A stretch of 45,159 bases of DNA from Saccoglossus kowalevskii (lineage: Eukaryota; Hemichordata; Enteropneusta; Harrimaniidae), in the NCBI RefSeq assembly GCF_000003605.2, contig NW_003135366.1, positions 55,074 to 100,232 of the forward strand. The letters run 5' to 3'. The position numbers were made by a program, and so were the translations under genes. The notes below the pieces were generated by a model, which saw only the letters and a program-made list of their open reading frames with translations, did not search any database and had not been told where the DNA came from. Shown here one piece after another: positions 8,781 to 19,074 of the stretch. The first letter of the stretch is position 1; each line of letters begins with the position of its first letter.

Positions 8781-9428
8781 GATACATAAATAATCACACT
8801 GTCTGTACTCTGTTATTGTAGAAACCACTGAGCTGAGTTTTCAGCCGCTGAGTCGCCGCCGCTGTGCAACTACCATGCCGGTTGAAAAATTAGTAAAACA
8901 ATTCGCGTTCCGGTGGCACATTTCGGTAAGGAATCGTAAATAATACTATCCTCAGTTATCCGAGCTCACGTCCTGGCATTTGTATACCCGACTGTCTTCA
9001 TTGTCGATACGTTACGTTCAACAACGATGCTGTGTATCTGATTGATACGGTATCCATGTTACATTGGGTCAGTGGACGTATTATAGTGACGTGTGAGGGC
9101 GTGGTTTGCTCATATTTGTTTGATGTGTCGACTTTTCGCTTAAAAAGTTCGATGATTAGTTGCGTGACAGCCAACTGATTCATCGGGCTAGGTAGTCGTA
9201 CAGCGGGATGATTCATCGTTTGAAAACTCAATTCAGTGGTTTTTGCAGTAATACAAACAATGACATATTTGTTTATATACTCAAATTACTGACTCAAGAT
9301 TATTTTAATTATAAATAAACAGACCAGTTATCTGGTACTCGTGATTTTATTACGAAAACGTGTTTCTAATTGAGTGAAAATACGCATTAAAATGCCCAGC
9401 CATTGCCCGAAACCCCTATCTGTTGCAC
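8781..9428 (+). other. Presumed 3' UTR and downstream flank of the protease gene
   Basis: No AATAAA occurs close behind the stop. The first is at 9314-9319 (ataaataaac), so the 3' UTR may be about 550 nt or use a variant signal. No other gene is seen. Confidence 0.4.
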
Positions 9429-9441
9429 GCGCCCTCTAGTG
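9429..9441 (-). promoter_or_regulatory. CTCF-like motif, minus orientation
   Basis: The minus strand reads cactagagggcgc, matching the bilaterian CTCF core (CCASYAGRKGGCRS type) at most positions. It pairs with a plus-strand motif 200 bp away. This is a sequence match only. Confidence 0.35.
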
Positions 9442-9628
9442 ACGATGACCTTCTGTGAGATATATTGAAAGGATGTTCCTTCGCAGCGTCGTTGTATTAT
9501 TTTGATTTGGAGCTGCCAATAAATGAACAATAAAGAGATTTGAAATTTTCTAAATAATACACAAAATATAGATGTCGATGTAAACAACGTTGAAGACACT
9601 CATTGACATCGCGTTATCATCACGGAAA

Positions 9629-9641
9629 CAAGAGGGCGCTG
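9629..9641 (+). promoter_or_regulatory. CTCF-like motif, plus orientation
   Basis: The plus strand reads caagagggcgctg and shares the AGAGGGCGC core with the 9429 site but faces the other way, giving a divergent pair. The surrounding 9400-9800 is less AT-rich than its flanks. Confidence 0.35.
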
Positions 9642-10570
9642 TTGAATCAGCGATTTCCTTCGCTGTATCCTCGGGGCAGAGATACGTCAAAGAACGTTCT
9701 ATGTTGCTAAGAAAGGGCACCACTTTACCACGTATTTCTATTGGCTCTGCGCGAGCTGGTGTGGAACGCCGAGCGAAGAGCTGGTGAAAATAGCTAAATT
9801 CGAGAAAACAGCACAAACTCAACTTTGAAATAATCCTGAACAAACGTGACCAAATTTATATATGTTACACACGAAAGGATAATCTTGTTATACTGTTCAG
9901 GGGAGTCTCAATAATTATCCCAAAGTACCGTTTCCTGATAGTTTTGGCCTTTGTTTTCACCGTGATGGTTGCCAGGCGGCAACAATACCCGGATGTCCGC
10001 CCGAAGATAGATATTAGCTATAATGCGTCGCAGTTTTAAAGCCAGGGATGTATACAATGAACAAGAAAAAAAAAAAAAATACAAGTAAATATTTCTCCAA
10101 ATATATCTGGGATATTATATTGTCTACTGACTATATTGCTGTGTGTTCAGAGTGGTTTCGTATTTAATCAAATATATTCGGTTCTTGGAATAATATAATG
10201 CTTTAACAACACGTTTAAGCGTTTGAATTATTTACAGTTCTTTCACGTTTTGTCGGGTCACCTGCTAATGAAGAGCGTACGCACTGTTATAGTGTTTTCT
10301 ACTGAGATTCAGTAACCCTCTGGTGACTTTTATTCAGTCTCTAAAGATTGGCGAAGAAATCGATCAATTGCCAGTCATAATGAAAACACTTCAAACAATG
10401 TTTGTATTGCATGTGTACATCCTCCGAATCCAATTTACTTAATAATGAGGTTTTAAGCTCCGGTAGCTAACTTCCTTGCTTTGTAATTTAAGTACTTTCT
10501 GCCTTCGTTGACGTCAAATTCATTGTGGGTGTTAGTAGACAAGTTTGTTGAGCTATAATTTGCAGATTTT
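9642..10570. other. No gene recognised
   Basis: Overlapping frames on both strands at 9550-9843 (97 and 65 codons) match nothing I know and look like chance in a GC-richer patch. The rest is unremarkable apart from an A-tract at 10067-10079. Confidence 0.5.
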
Positions 10571-10750
10571 GCCACCCTAGCGGTTAGAAATCAGCGCACT
10601 TGGAATCGTGCACTCCCTTTTCGGTATGGTTGCAGGTTCACTATAGCTATTGGCATATTAGCACGGCGCTGAATTGACAATATATAGTAGGAACTACGTT
10701 GGCCTTTGGCTGGAGGGAAATATTAGATTTTGTTTATGAAGAATTCGGAA
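10571..10750 (+). mobile_element. Possible tRNA-derived SINE
   Basis: The segment cctagcggttagaaatcag resembles a tRNA A box. It is followed by a gcac...gtgc stem-like part and then ggttgcaggttcac, which resembles a B box. The head is about 75 bp and the tail is unrecognised. It is too diverged to be a working tRNA. No second copy was found in the window. Confidence 0.35.
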
Positions 10751-10804
10751 ATAACGAATGTAAAAAAGCAGTAAAAAAAAGCTGAAATTGACGCTGAATA
10801 TCCA

Positions 10805-11190
10805 TGACTATAAGGGTAGTAGAGTTCAATTGGAACATCCCTAAAATTTCCCTTTCTCGAAATGTCCTTTTTTGAACATTGATACTCCTGGAAATTGGGT
10901 CATGGGTCCACTCTCTTCAGGGCACTGAGAATTTCTGGAATCTCAACAAACAAGTAGTGATACCACAAGAATTCCCCCATACCAATTTTGGCCCCTCCCT
11001 GATTGGCGTCCTTCTGATTGACAGCTAGTTCCTTGTTTGGTGTTATCATTTGATCTTTTTAATAAGGTGACATTTAATTATTATGTGGTCCAATGACAAT
11101 TGAATTTATGTTATTGACATAGCCTTATTCTGACTTTGACTCCGAGTCCACCTTGAAATTTGGCTAAAATATTGATTTGAAACGGAGATT
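10805..11190 (-). repeat. Inverted dispersed repeat, left copy
   Basis: Its reverse complement matches 16940-17320 over about 380 bp with scattered changes and short gaps. Shared blocks include acaccaaacaagga.at, ggtatcactacttgtttgtt and gtcagaat.aggct. No continuous reading frame is preserved in either copy. Confidence 0.7.
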
Positions 11191-13843
11191 TCGCTCACTA
11201 TATGGAGAGAGACGATGAATTACTAGTATATCAGCCTGGGTACGATTTTAATTATTTTAAATTGGATTGGAAGTGTTGTTAATACCTTCGGTCGTTCTTT
11301 GAGCTATGTTACAAGAACCACGGGTATACACTAAATGGACGTTTCCCGGGAGACGTTAATATCACGTGTTTTACTGATAAAGGTGTTAGCGTTGTTTATT
11401 GAGTAGCTGTATGTTTCAATATGTCTGTGACTATGCTGTTGATGAGGACTATCTAATTGACGTAGTCAAACATAATTATAATTATCGTGAGGTTTTTTTT
11501 TCATCTCGATTTTCTTGATTAGTGTTACAGTAAATACGAAAGTTTTTTATGTATGTTTTCTAATATATAAAACGTTGTGAGGCATCTGAGGCATATCGGT
11601 TCTAATTGTCGAAGATGGATACAACACGTTACCCAAGAGTTTGCTACGAAATGCTGGGAACGTCATTCGCAGTAGGTGGAATTACCTGGGCGACCACAAT
11701 AAATGAGCTACTTTTTATGTATAGGTTTGATCATTTATGAGCAAAATACAAAGCAATAGGGCAAGAGGTTGGACTACGTGTGAAACAATTTCATGTAATA
11801 GCCGAAGAAAGCAATGATCATTCAAATGTGTCAATTGAAGTTGACGTGGTTATGTCGATGGTAGATTACATCAGTAGCGTGGTGTTACCTTTCTTGTCAT
11901 TGGCATGGCGTATTTACCGTATGTTATGAATTACTCTCACAGAAGATCAGAGGCATAATACAAACTGGGTCAGTTTATTTGTAGTTTTTTGTTTTGCATA
12001 TTTGTATTGAATGAGATCGGTCAAGGCATGTCGACTCAACGACGCTAATAATCAGCATTCGTTAAAGTAAAAGGACCGCCAGTCAGCCATTTTGAATCTG
12101 GGGAATTTCCAATGTATATTTCCAGTTCCTAGCAATATTTCAAACTGGCATCGTGTTTGAGTCGGTTATGTGGAAAAGCGCCCTCGTTCTTCACAATGTT
12201 TGAAGTTTGAATCATAATCGGCAAGTACATCACCTACCTATATTTGTTTATGAAATTCACAAAATGCATCCAGTAATAAAGTATGGTTTAACCATTGAGC
12301 TAAGCTTCATGGATCAACATAGTTGTAGTATATATTATTGCCTACGTCGGGTCAAATAAGCGCTCATGTAAATATGAAAGTGTGAAGGTCGCAATATGTG
12401 TTCAAGTATTTTCGCAAAAGTACTTAAACCTGACACGCGCGATTTTAACGTGGATATGGATATGAAGAAATCTGGGGCAGGTTGGCTTCTCAGTCGAGTT
12501 TTGTATGAATAAATGTAAGATTGAAGATTATTGAGCGTAGAAATAATAACGAAACTGAAACATTATGCCTCATCATTATGGTAATTCTCAAAGTCATTAC
12601 CAACACAACGAAAACCAAATAATTGAGACACGCATTGTTCGAACACTAATTAGTTTACCATCCAAATATATCATTATGACAGTCTAGTGACTGCGTCATT
12701 GTCGTTACTGATGATCATGCGTTCTTCTTGCTATAACTGTAATTAAATTCCGGACCACGCGTGGAGCAGGATGTGTTCCATTTCTTGTTTTCAACACACC
12801 TGACATCACTTCCTGTATGCCTCGAGGTGAATACACATTTCTCTCAAAGATGTCACCATGTAAATGTGCTGTACAGTAGTTTGCATGTTTGCTTTTTTCG
12901 TGAATTCGCTATAAATAACAGAACATGACGATATATATATTTTGACTGATGACATTTCTGCCGCTCGTACCAATTCAATGCATTGCATTTTGATTATGAA
13001 TGCATCTCCATCGAATCTGGGTATTTTAAAATCGTAATAAATTAAAGTTTATGGCGAACATTGAGAATAGGATTTTATGAAACGATGTTTTTCAAATAAT
13101 TCAGTATTAATATTCTCAGCTGTATTCAATATCTCATATTCATATTCATACTGTTATTATTTTATCTCGTTTTTAAATTTATGTGTGATTTCACAGATCA
13201 TTATCAGTGTATGTGCACTCAACTCTATGTGTTCCTATTGCTAAGAAGGTGTTCAGCACAAAACCACACAATGGAAAATCACGCGTCCATCTAAACAACA
13301 TTTCTTTCCCAACTATCAATTACAAGCGGCAGATCTGTAGAATCGACTCCGAATAATGGAAATAATTGTCAGATAAATAAAGTACAACTGAAAGCTAATC
13401 AGGAAGCTACCTAAAAGCTCTTATTGCTTTGAATGAGCCGTAATTATGTGGGAATTGTGAATAATAAACCAGAACGAATAATATATGAATATACCTTCCG
13501 ACTGAAATGGTCGCCGTGATCTCGTTAATAGCAAGAATGCAACGAGATTCGAGATTCCCCCTCAAATAGTGTTCTGTTTGAACACTTTTTCATTCATTTC
13601 CAAATTGGAAACTAGACGATATCTTACTCGGACAAAATTGATTGCCATAACAAACAATGCTAATGAATAAATTACTCCAAAAGTTACTCTGTAATTTATA
13701 GTATAAGTACGCGACACACTGACGTTCCGCTGCACGTGAAAATAAAAACAATTCGAACATCATCTACAATTTAAATGCGGGTGGAATACACATGCCTATC
13801 AGAATTGCTTGGTCAAATTCATCTTCCGCTTTATTAATTATTG
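11191..13843. other. No gene recognised
   Basis: AT-rich sequence without a convincing reading frame, splice-bounded exon or strong repeat. A partial CTCF-like core lies on the minus strand at 12177-12190 (gagggcgct). Confidence 0.5.
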
Positions 13844-14014
13844 TTAACGCGGGAGTGTCGTCACTTGCGCACGCGCGGGAATTGAGTTCCAACAAGCGAC
13901 GATAAGAACACACTTAAAACGCAAAGGCTCATGGGTAGACGCTTGTTTGTAAACAATGACACGCTACGACCATCTGACGTGACACATGCGCAGGTGACGA
14001 CTCCCCCGCTTTAA
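13844..14014 (-). mobile_element. TTAA-bounded MITE-like element, copy 3, inverted
   Basis: A 171-bp element running ttaacgcgggag to cccccgctttaa, reverse to copies 1 and 2. On the minus strand its left terminus reads agcgggggagtcgtcacctg, the best preserved end of the three. The interior shares tgtcattgtttacaaac and acccatgagcctttgcg. Confidence 0.88.
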
Positions 14015-15760
14015 GATAAATATTTTCACCACCCTCTAAAGCAAGGCGAAGTGTCCCAAAATCGTTTGTGTCGCATAGTATTGTTCAAAATTGCTTGTAA
14101 AAATATCGACTGAACGTGAAATTCAATCCAATACCTAATTGGCCATAAAATCTATGCTGTATTACGATAGCTCTGGTTAAATCAAACACGTGGTGGGATT
14201 GGTTTAACTTTGAATTGAGGGCGATATAACATCCGTGGCTTTACATCGATAAATATGGACCTTTACTTTTGTATCTAACATACGACCAATTAACATCATT
14301 ACACGTTAACACAAAATAACACCGGAGATAATTTTAATAGACCTGAACAGTTCTTGCTTCAGTTAGCTACCAGGTATGTGGTTGGATGATTATGTACATA
14401 CACTAATAATATAACGATATGTCGATGTGATTTTTTTTTATCAGCTATGTATAACCATTTTGCCACTTACATAGTTATGACACTATGTGTGTTACTGGGA
14501 TATGTGGTTGATGTTTACGGGCAGGGTCGCGTGATCATCTACACTACAATACGTACTGACAATATTGCGGCGTCGCATTGGACCACATGACGTCACGCAT
14601 TACATCAGAAGAGAATCCACACAGCGGCAACCGGCGCCTATGGGTTAGAGTGCAATGAACAGCAAATCTCACGATAAAATTGAAAGATGACGAACTGCAA
14701 ATCATGTACGTTTCAAAGCCGACAATTCGCAAAGCTTATAATATGTTAAGACGGCCCTCATAAACCTTCACATTAAAACTGACGACATGATAAGTTTCAT
14801 CATCGAATTAGAACTGTACTGCTTAGTTGTGTTCGCATGAATCTGATCACATTTAGAAACTTAAATCCGTGTAACAGTAACTGTATTTGCTATTAATTAA
14901 TTCATTATGATCGCGTGATTGGCGTTACCTCAATATATGTATGATTCGTGGGCCCCATACACTGATTCATGTAACACGCTTCAAGAAGTTTACTCTCAAC
15001 CTCACTATTCACATTCTCAGTGTCAGTTACATTGCTTTTCTGATAAACATAGACACTAACTAGATACAGGTGACAAATGTGTCCGGAGCCCGTGTAATAA
15101 GTGATATGTAAGAAAAGGAAGACAAACTTAAGAGGAATATACAAAGTTGTCATGCAATATACATAGCCTGTAAACTAACAAGGAGTATTTAAATTAGCTA
15201 ATCAATATGTATATAATGTGGGAAACTTCTATTAAATGTGCATCTACACTAGCATTAAGAGAATAAAAAAAATAATTAATTGTGCACATTAGCTAATTAT
15301 AACTAATATTGATTAAAAAAAATCAGCAATTGTCAAACAGTCAAAACTAATTATGTACAGATCATAGGAGTGTTTGAACTTGGACTAAGCACACATCGGT
15401 ATTTGTATTTAACTTAGCTAATTAATATGTACAAATTAATTAGACACTATATTCAGATATCAATCTATATTAATGCAAACCTGTAACAATTTTCAATGCA
15501 TTTTGGAAAACATATACAAAGAGCATGTTAAAAGGTGGCGGTCGTCACGCGAGTTTGAAATTCATGTAAACAAACAATGTATTTTGCATGCGTTGTGTAT
15601 GTCGCTATGAGTCCCACATCGAACAGGACACGGCGCGGAACACTACGTATACCCTTTAAAGCATTTCAATGTACCCATTGGTTTTTGAAATATTGATGTT
15701 ACGAGCGATATGGTATAATTTGATTAGCAAACAAAAACTGTAAAACATGTGAATATACCC
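14015..15760. other. No gene recognised
   Basis: Frames at 14544-14732 and 14905-15153 on the minus strand are short and unrecognised. At 15528-15560 ttaaaaggtggcggtcgtcac resembles a decayed end of the MITE family. The rest is AT-rich without visible structure. Confidence 0.45.
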
Positions 15761-15842
15761 AAAATACAGGCGATATCAAAACAATCGAGCTGGTAGTTTT
15801 TAAGAAATCGAAATTATATTTTTTTAACAAAATGACAAAAAA
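15761..15842. repeat. Single copy of the 37-kb tandem-repeat family
   Basis: The block gatatcaaaacaatcgagct followed by ggtagtttttaagaaatcga matches the units at 37361-37800, where it reads caaagcaattgagctggtag. Confidence 0.6.
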
Positions 15843-16939
15843 CACTAATTGGTATTATATATATATGTATTGATAATTATATCGCCGAATAATCTAATTT
15901 GATAAAGGTATATCCATGTACATATATACTAAGTACCAATGCAGTAGGGCGGAAGCAGTCGACAATTACCGAAAATATTTCCCGAAATTACAGAATCAAA
16001 GATACGGTCACAAAATGGACAAATTAGGGAGGGAAACACCACGAAAAATACTGATAATCTTAACTGCACATGCGTTCTGGATGTAGTTAATTAAAATAAT
16101 TGTATCTGACAAAATTATTTTAAAACGCTTAAAAATTACCAACATTTCAGTCTATCGCGGCGATGAGTTCCATGTTTTCCAAGAATCGCGGCCATTAGTT
16201 CAGTCCACTAACCGGATCTAGCAGTCTATATTAAAATAATCGACGTTTTCTAAGTTCAACTCGCGAGTACTGTCCGCGATTTTTTAAAATCATGCTGATA
16301 TTCTCTGCAATACCCAATGAACACTGACTTAACCAGTAACTAACAAATGCCGATGGTTAAATCGATCGATACACGCCGTGATACAAATTGGTTCACGTAC
16401 AACGAACCGTATAAGAGCAGACAGTAACAAAAATGTGTTGCGGATCAAAATTGATTCTGCGATATGCAGACAGGGATGATCCTGCACCAACTCCGCATTG
16501 ACATGGCTGAGCACAGTCCAAGTTGAGATGCCTGGAAATACCCGACGTTTGGAACAATAGAGCAACAATTTTCAAGAGGATTGAGTGAAAGTACTAGTAT
16601 ATCACTCTTAATGTAGACTAATGAAACTCTGAATATTAAAATCGCTCATTACAACAAGTATGGTTTGTCTTTTTTTAATCAATAACACAATGTCGATAAT
16701 ACATTGGTATCAGAATATAGAGTAGTCACGTCACGGTCAAAGTGACATTGTTTGACATCAGTTTCATGGAACCCTTGCCCATGAAGTCTTCAAAGTAGTG
16801 GCCGAGAACAAGAAAGCAATGTGAAACTTCGTTTGTTTGGAATAGAGCTTGCCCAGAAGAATATAGGTGTACACGCCTTCAGTTCGCTGGGGTCAGACTG
16901 GACGGTGACTAATAATGATGTTGTTTGCTTTGGAGAACT
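15843..16939. other. No gene recognised
   Basis: The 79-codon minus-strand frame at 16329-16568 and the start of a 65-codon plus frame at 16821 are unrecognised. The latter runs into the inverted dispersed repeat, so it is not counted as a gene. Confidence 0.45.
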
Positions 16940-17320
16940 CGATGGCCAAAGAGCATTGGAATTTTCTAAATTTCAGAAAGGAGTCAAAACCAGAATGAGG
17001 TTAATGTTAAACACATAAATGACGTCGACAATTGGTCCCTATATTAAGTATCGCTTGATTGATGTGTTGTCTACTGACACCAAACAAGGAAATAGCTGTC
17101 AGTCAGAATGACGACTCCAAAACAGGGAGGGACCGAAATTGATGTGAGGGGGAATTCGAGGGGTATCACTACTTGTTTGTTCCGAATCCAAACATTCCTA
17201 GTGTCATGGGGAGAGTAGATCCATGGTTATCAATTTTGGCCACGGTCAAGTAAAGGATAGGCCAAGGAGGAACTAATTTGGGGGTGTACTAATTAAACTG
17301 TACTCCCGTTACAATATTTA
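16940..17320 (+). repeat. Inverted dispersed repeat, right copy
   Basis: The partner of 10805-11190 in opposite orientation. Matching starts near tttctaaatttcag and runs through caattggtcc, gacaccaaacaagga, agggaggga and ggtatcactacttg to about gtactcccgttac. Confidence 0.7.
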
Positions 17321-17524
17321 TTTATTCGTGTGAAAATGAAGCTGTATAGGGGGTGCACCTTAGACCCCTAGTAAATTATTGGCGCACGGAAAATGTGGTA
17401 TTTACGGCTATATTTTATTTTGTCAAAGTCACAGTAGTCATAACACGTGTATTTGTGCTGTGTATAGGATGATTCGTGCAAAATGCAAAAATCTCATAAC
17501 TATTCCTACAGTTGACTGTCTATT

Positions 17525-17536
17525 TGCGCATGCGCA
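17525..17536. promoter_or_regulatory. Perfect NRF1-type palindrome
   Basis: TGCGCATGCGCA is the full consensus of the NRF1/ewg family, usually found near transcription starts of housekeeping-type genes. About 110 bp downstream, at 17648, is aacATGGCGG, a good initiation context, but that frame closes after six codons unless a donor at ctact|gtaacc is used. No onward exon is recognised. Confidence 0.35.
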
Positions 17537-18854
17537 TTACAACTCCAAACTGACTGTTTTGTTTGTTTTTTTGCGAAACTAAAATACGAACGATATCACT
17601 TTCTCGGTGTATCCTTTACACCTAAAACGTTACCCGAGTCTAAAAACATGGCGGTCACTACTGTAACCTAACTCGTCGAAGCCAAATATATGTGTGTGAG
17701 ATTCGGTATGCTTTAATTTGAAATGCGCCACTTACACATTATATAGAATTGTATTCCCAATAATTGTAATGAATAATAAATGGATGGCTATAGAGACTTT
17801 CGACGAGCTGTATGGACCACTGGAAAAAATATATACGCGTGCATACAAATTTCTTATTTCTAGTCTGTTATTCTGTCCCCTTGTTGGAAGTACATACTTC
17901 AAGTAAAATAGTAAGAGATACAGAAATCATGTAACTGGACCAGCTGGTTAGTTGATTTCGCAGCAATGCCAAGGTCATTCCATCACGACGATTAGATCGA
18001 AGGGAACAAATCAGAAATGACCACTGCACACACACACCAATATTATTGTTTTGACCGTAATACCGTAAAACGCACAAAGTGAGCATATATCATACATTTG
18101 ACCAAATTATGGAGGAAAAACAGTCTGTGAATACAAACACATAATGTTTAACACATAACCGTGTTCCCAAATGACAGAACTAGTCCCTACAACGAGATTT
18201 TATTCCTCCAACCATTTTACATTTGATGTACCGTACCGTTTACAAGGCACCTTCTTTCACTTACTTGCCGTTTACATTACCCCTCTCTTCGATCAATTCA
18301 GGAATATTTTATAGTAGATACTTAGTGTTGAGTACCAGAAACTTCACAAACACAAATATTGGGAACCATGCGATAATAATCAATCCGGTATTTTCCTGGA
18401 GCAAAACGAATCACAGTAACATGTACGTTCAGGATCAGATCCATTCTCATAACCCACAGTTGAAAAATCAATTAAAAACGATCACGTTGTGACCTCCAAA
18501 CATCACCATGAACTATGTGTACACATTAAATCAAATAAATAATATGGGAGACAATGTTTATTATGAAACAGACATGGAAACACCCCGAGATACTAGCACC
18601 TATTCCGATTTCATCGACAACTATGCATGCACTGTTGTCATTTGTTTTAACAATTTAGCAAATACCATGGGGTGTATGAAATATTTGTTTCAAAAGATGC
18701 AAGCTGTTCACAGAGAAAAAATGCATTAAAGGAGCCGGCACACTCTTCCTGTTTTTCCCCACGATTTTATATGGATGACCCCCTAATAGTTTAGATGACA
18801 CAGTAATAGTGCGTCGTGTGTTGTTTTTAACAACATGAGGATTGCTTCCCGGTG
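17537..18854. other. No gene recognised
   Basis: Plus-strand frames at 18223-18492 (89 codons) and 18508-18729 (73 codons) are open but match no family I know. The rest is AT-rich. Confidence 0.45.
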
Positions 18855-19074
18855 GTCACGTGACGTCATCTTGTGTTCGTGTTCCGTTAATGCTGTTTTC
18901 GCTATTTCTAAGTATATTTGCAGGTTTTACAGGAATTCGTTGAGTTCCATTTTGTCTTAGATTGAATGTTACGCAACGTAACATACTATTAAACTATTGA
19001 GGCAATATATAAATTTGCTGCGTGTACAAGTACGGTGAATGGAGGTCTGTCACACGAGAGCAGTCACGTGACTG
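18855..19074. promoter_or_regulatory. CACGTG/CRE cluster
   Basis: A gtcacgtgac palindrome at 18855-18864 overlaps a full CRE (tgacgtca, 18861-18868). A second, 14-bp palindrome cagtcacgtgactg lies at 19061-19074. Between them, 18966-18984 is atgttacg-caa-cgtaacat, an inverted repeat like a bZIP site. This could be an enhancer, but related CACGTG-bearing sequences elsewhere in the window suggest a repeat origin. Confidence 0.3.

Noticed and set aside
9550-9843. 97-codon minus frame and overlapping 65-codon plus frame
   Set aside because: Both strands are open in a GC-richer patch and neither shows a domain. Mutual overlap suggests chance.
10571-10650. Functional tRNA gene
   Set aside because: A- and B-box-like words are present, but the acceptor stem and T arm do not fold properly; kept only as a possible SINE head.
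16821-17018. 65-codon frame as a gene
   Set aside because: It runs into the inverted dispersed repeat, whose other copy has no open frame at the matching place.
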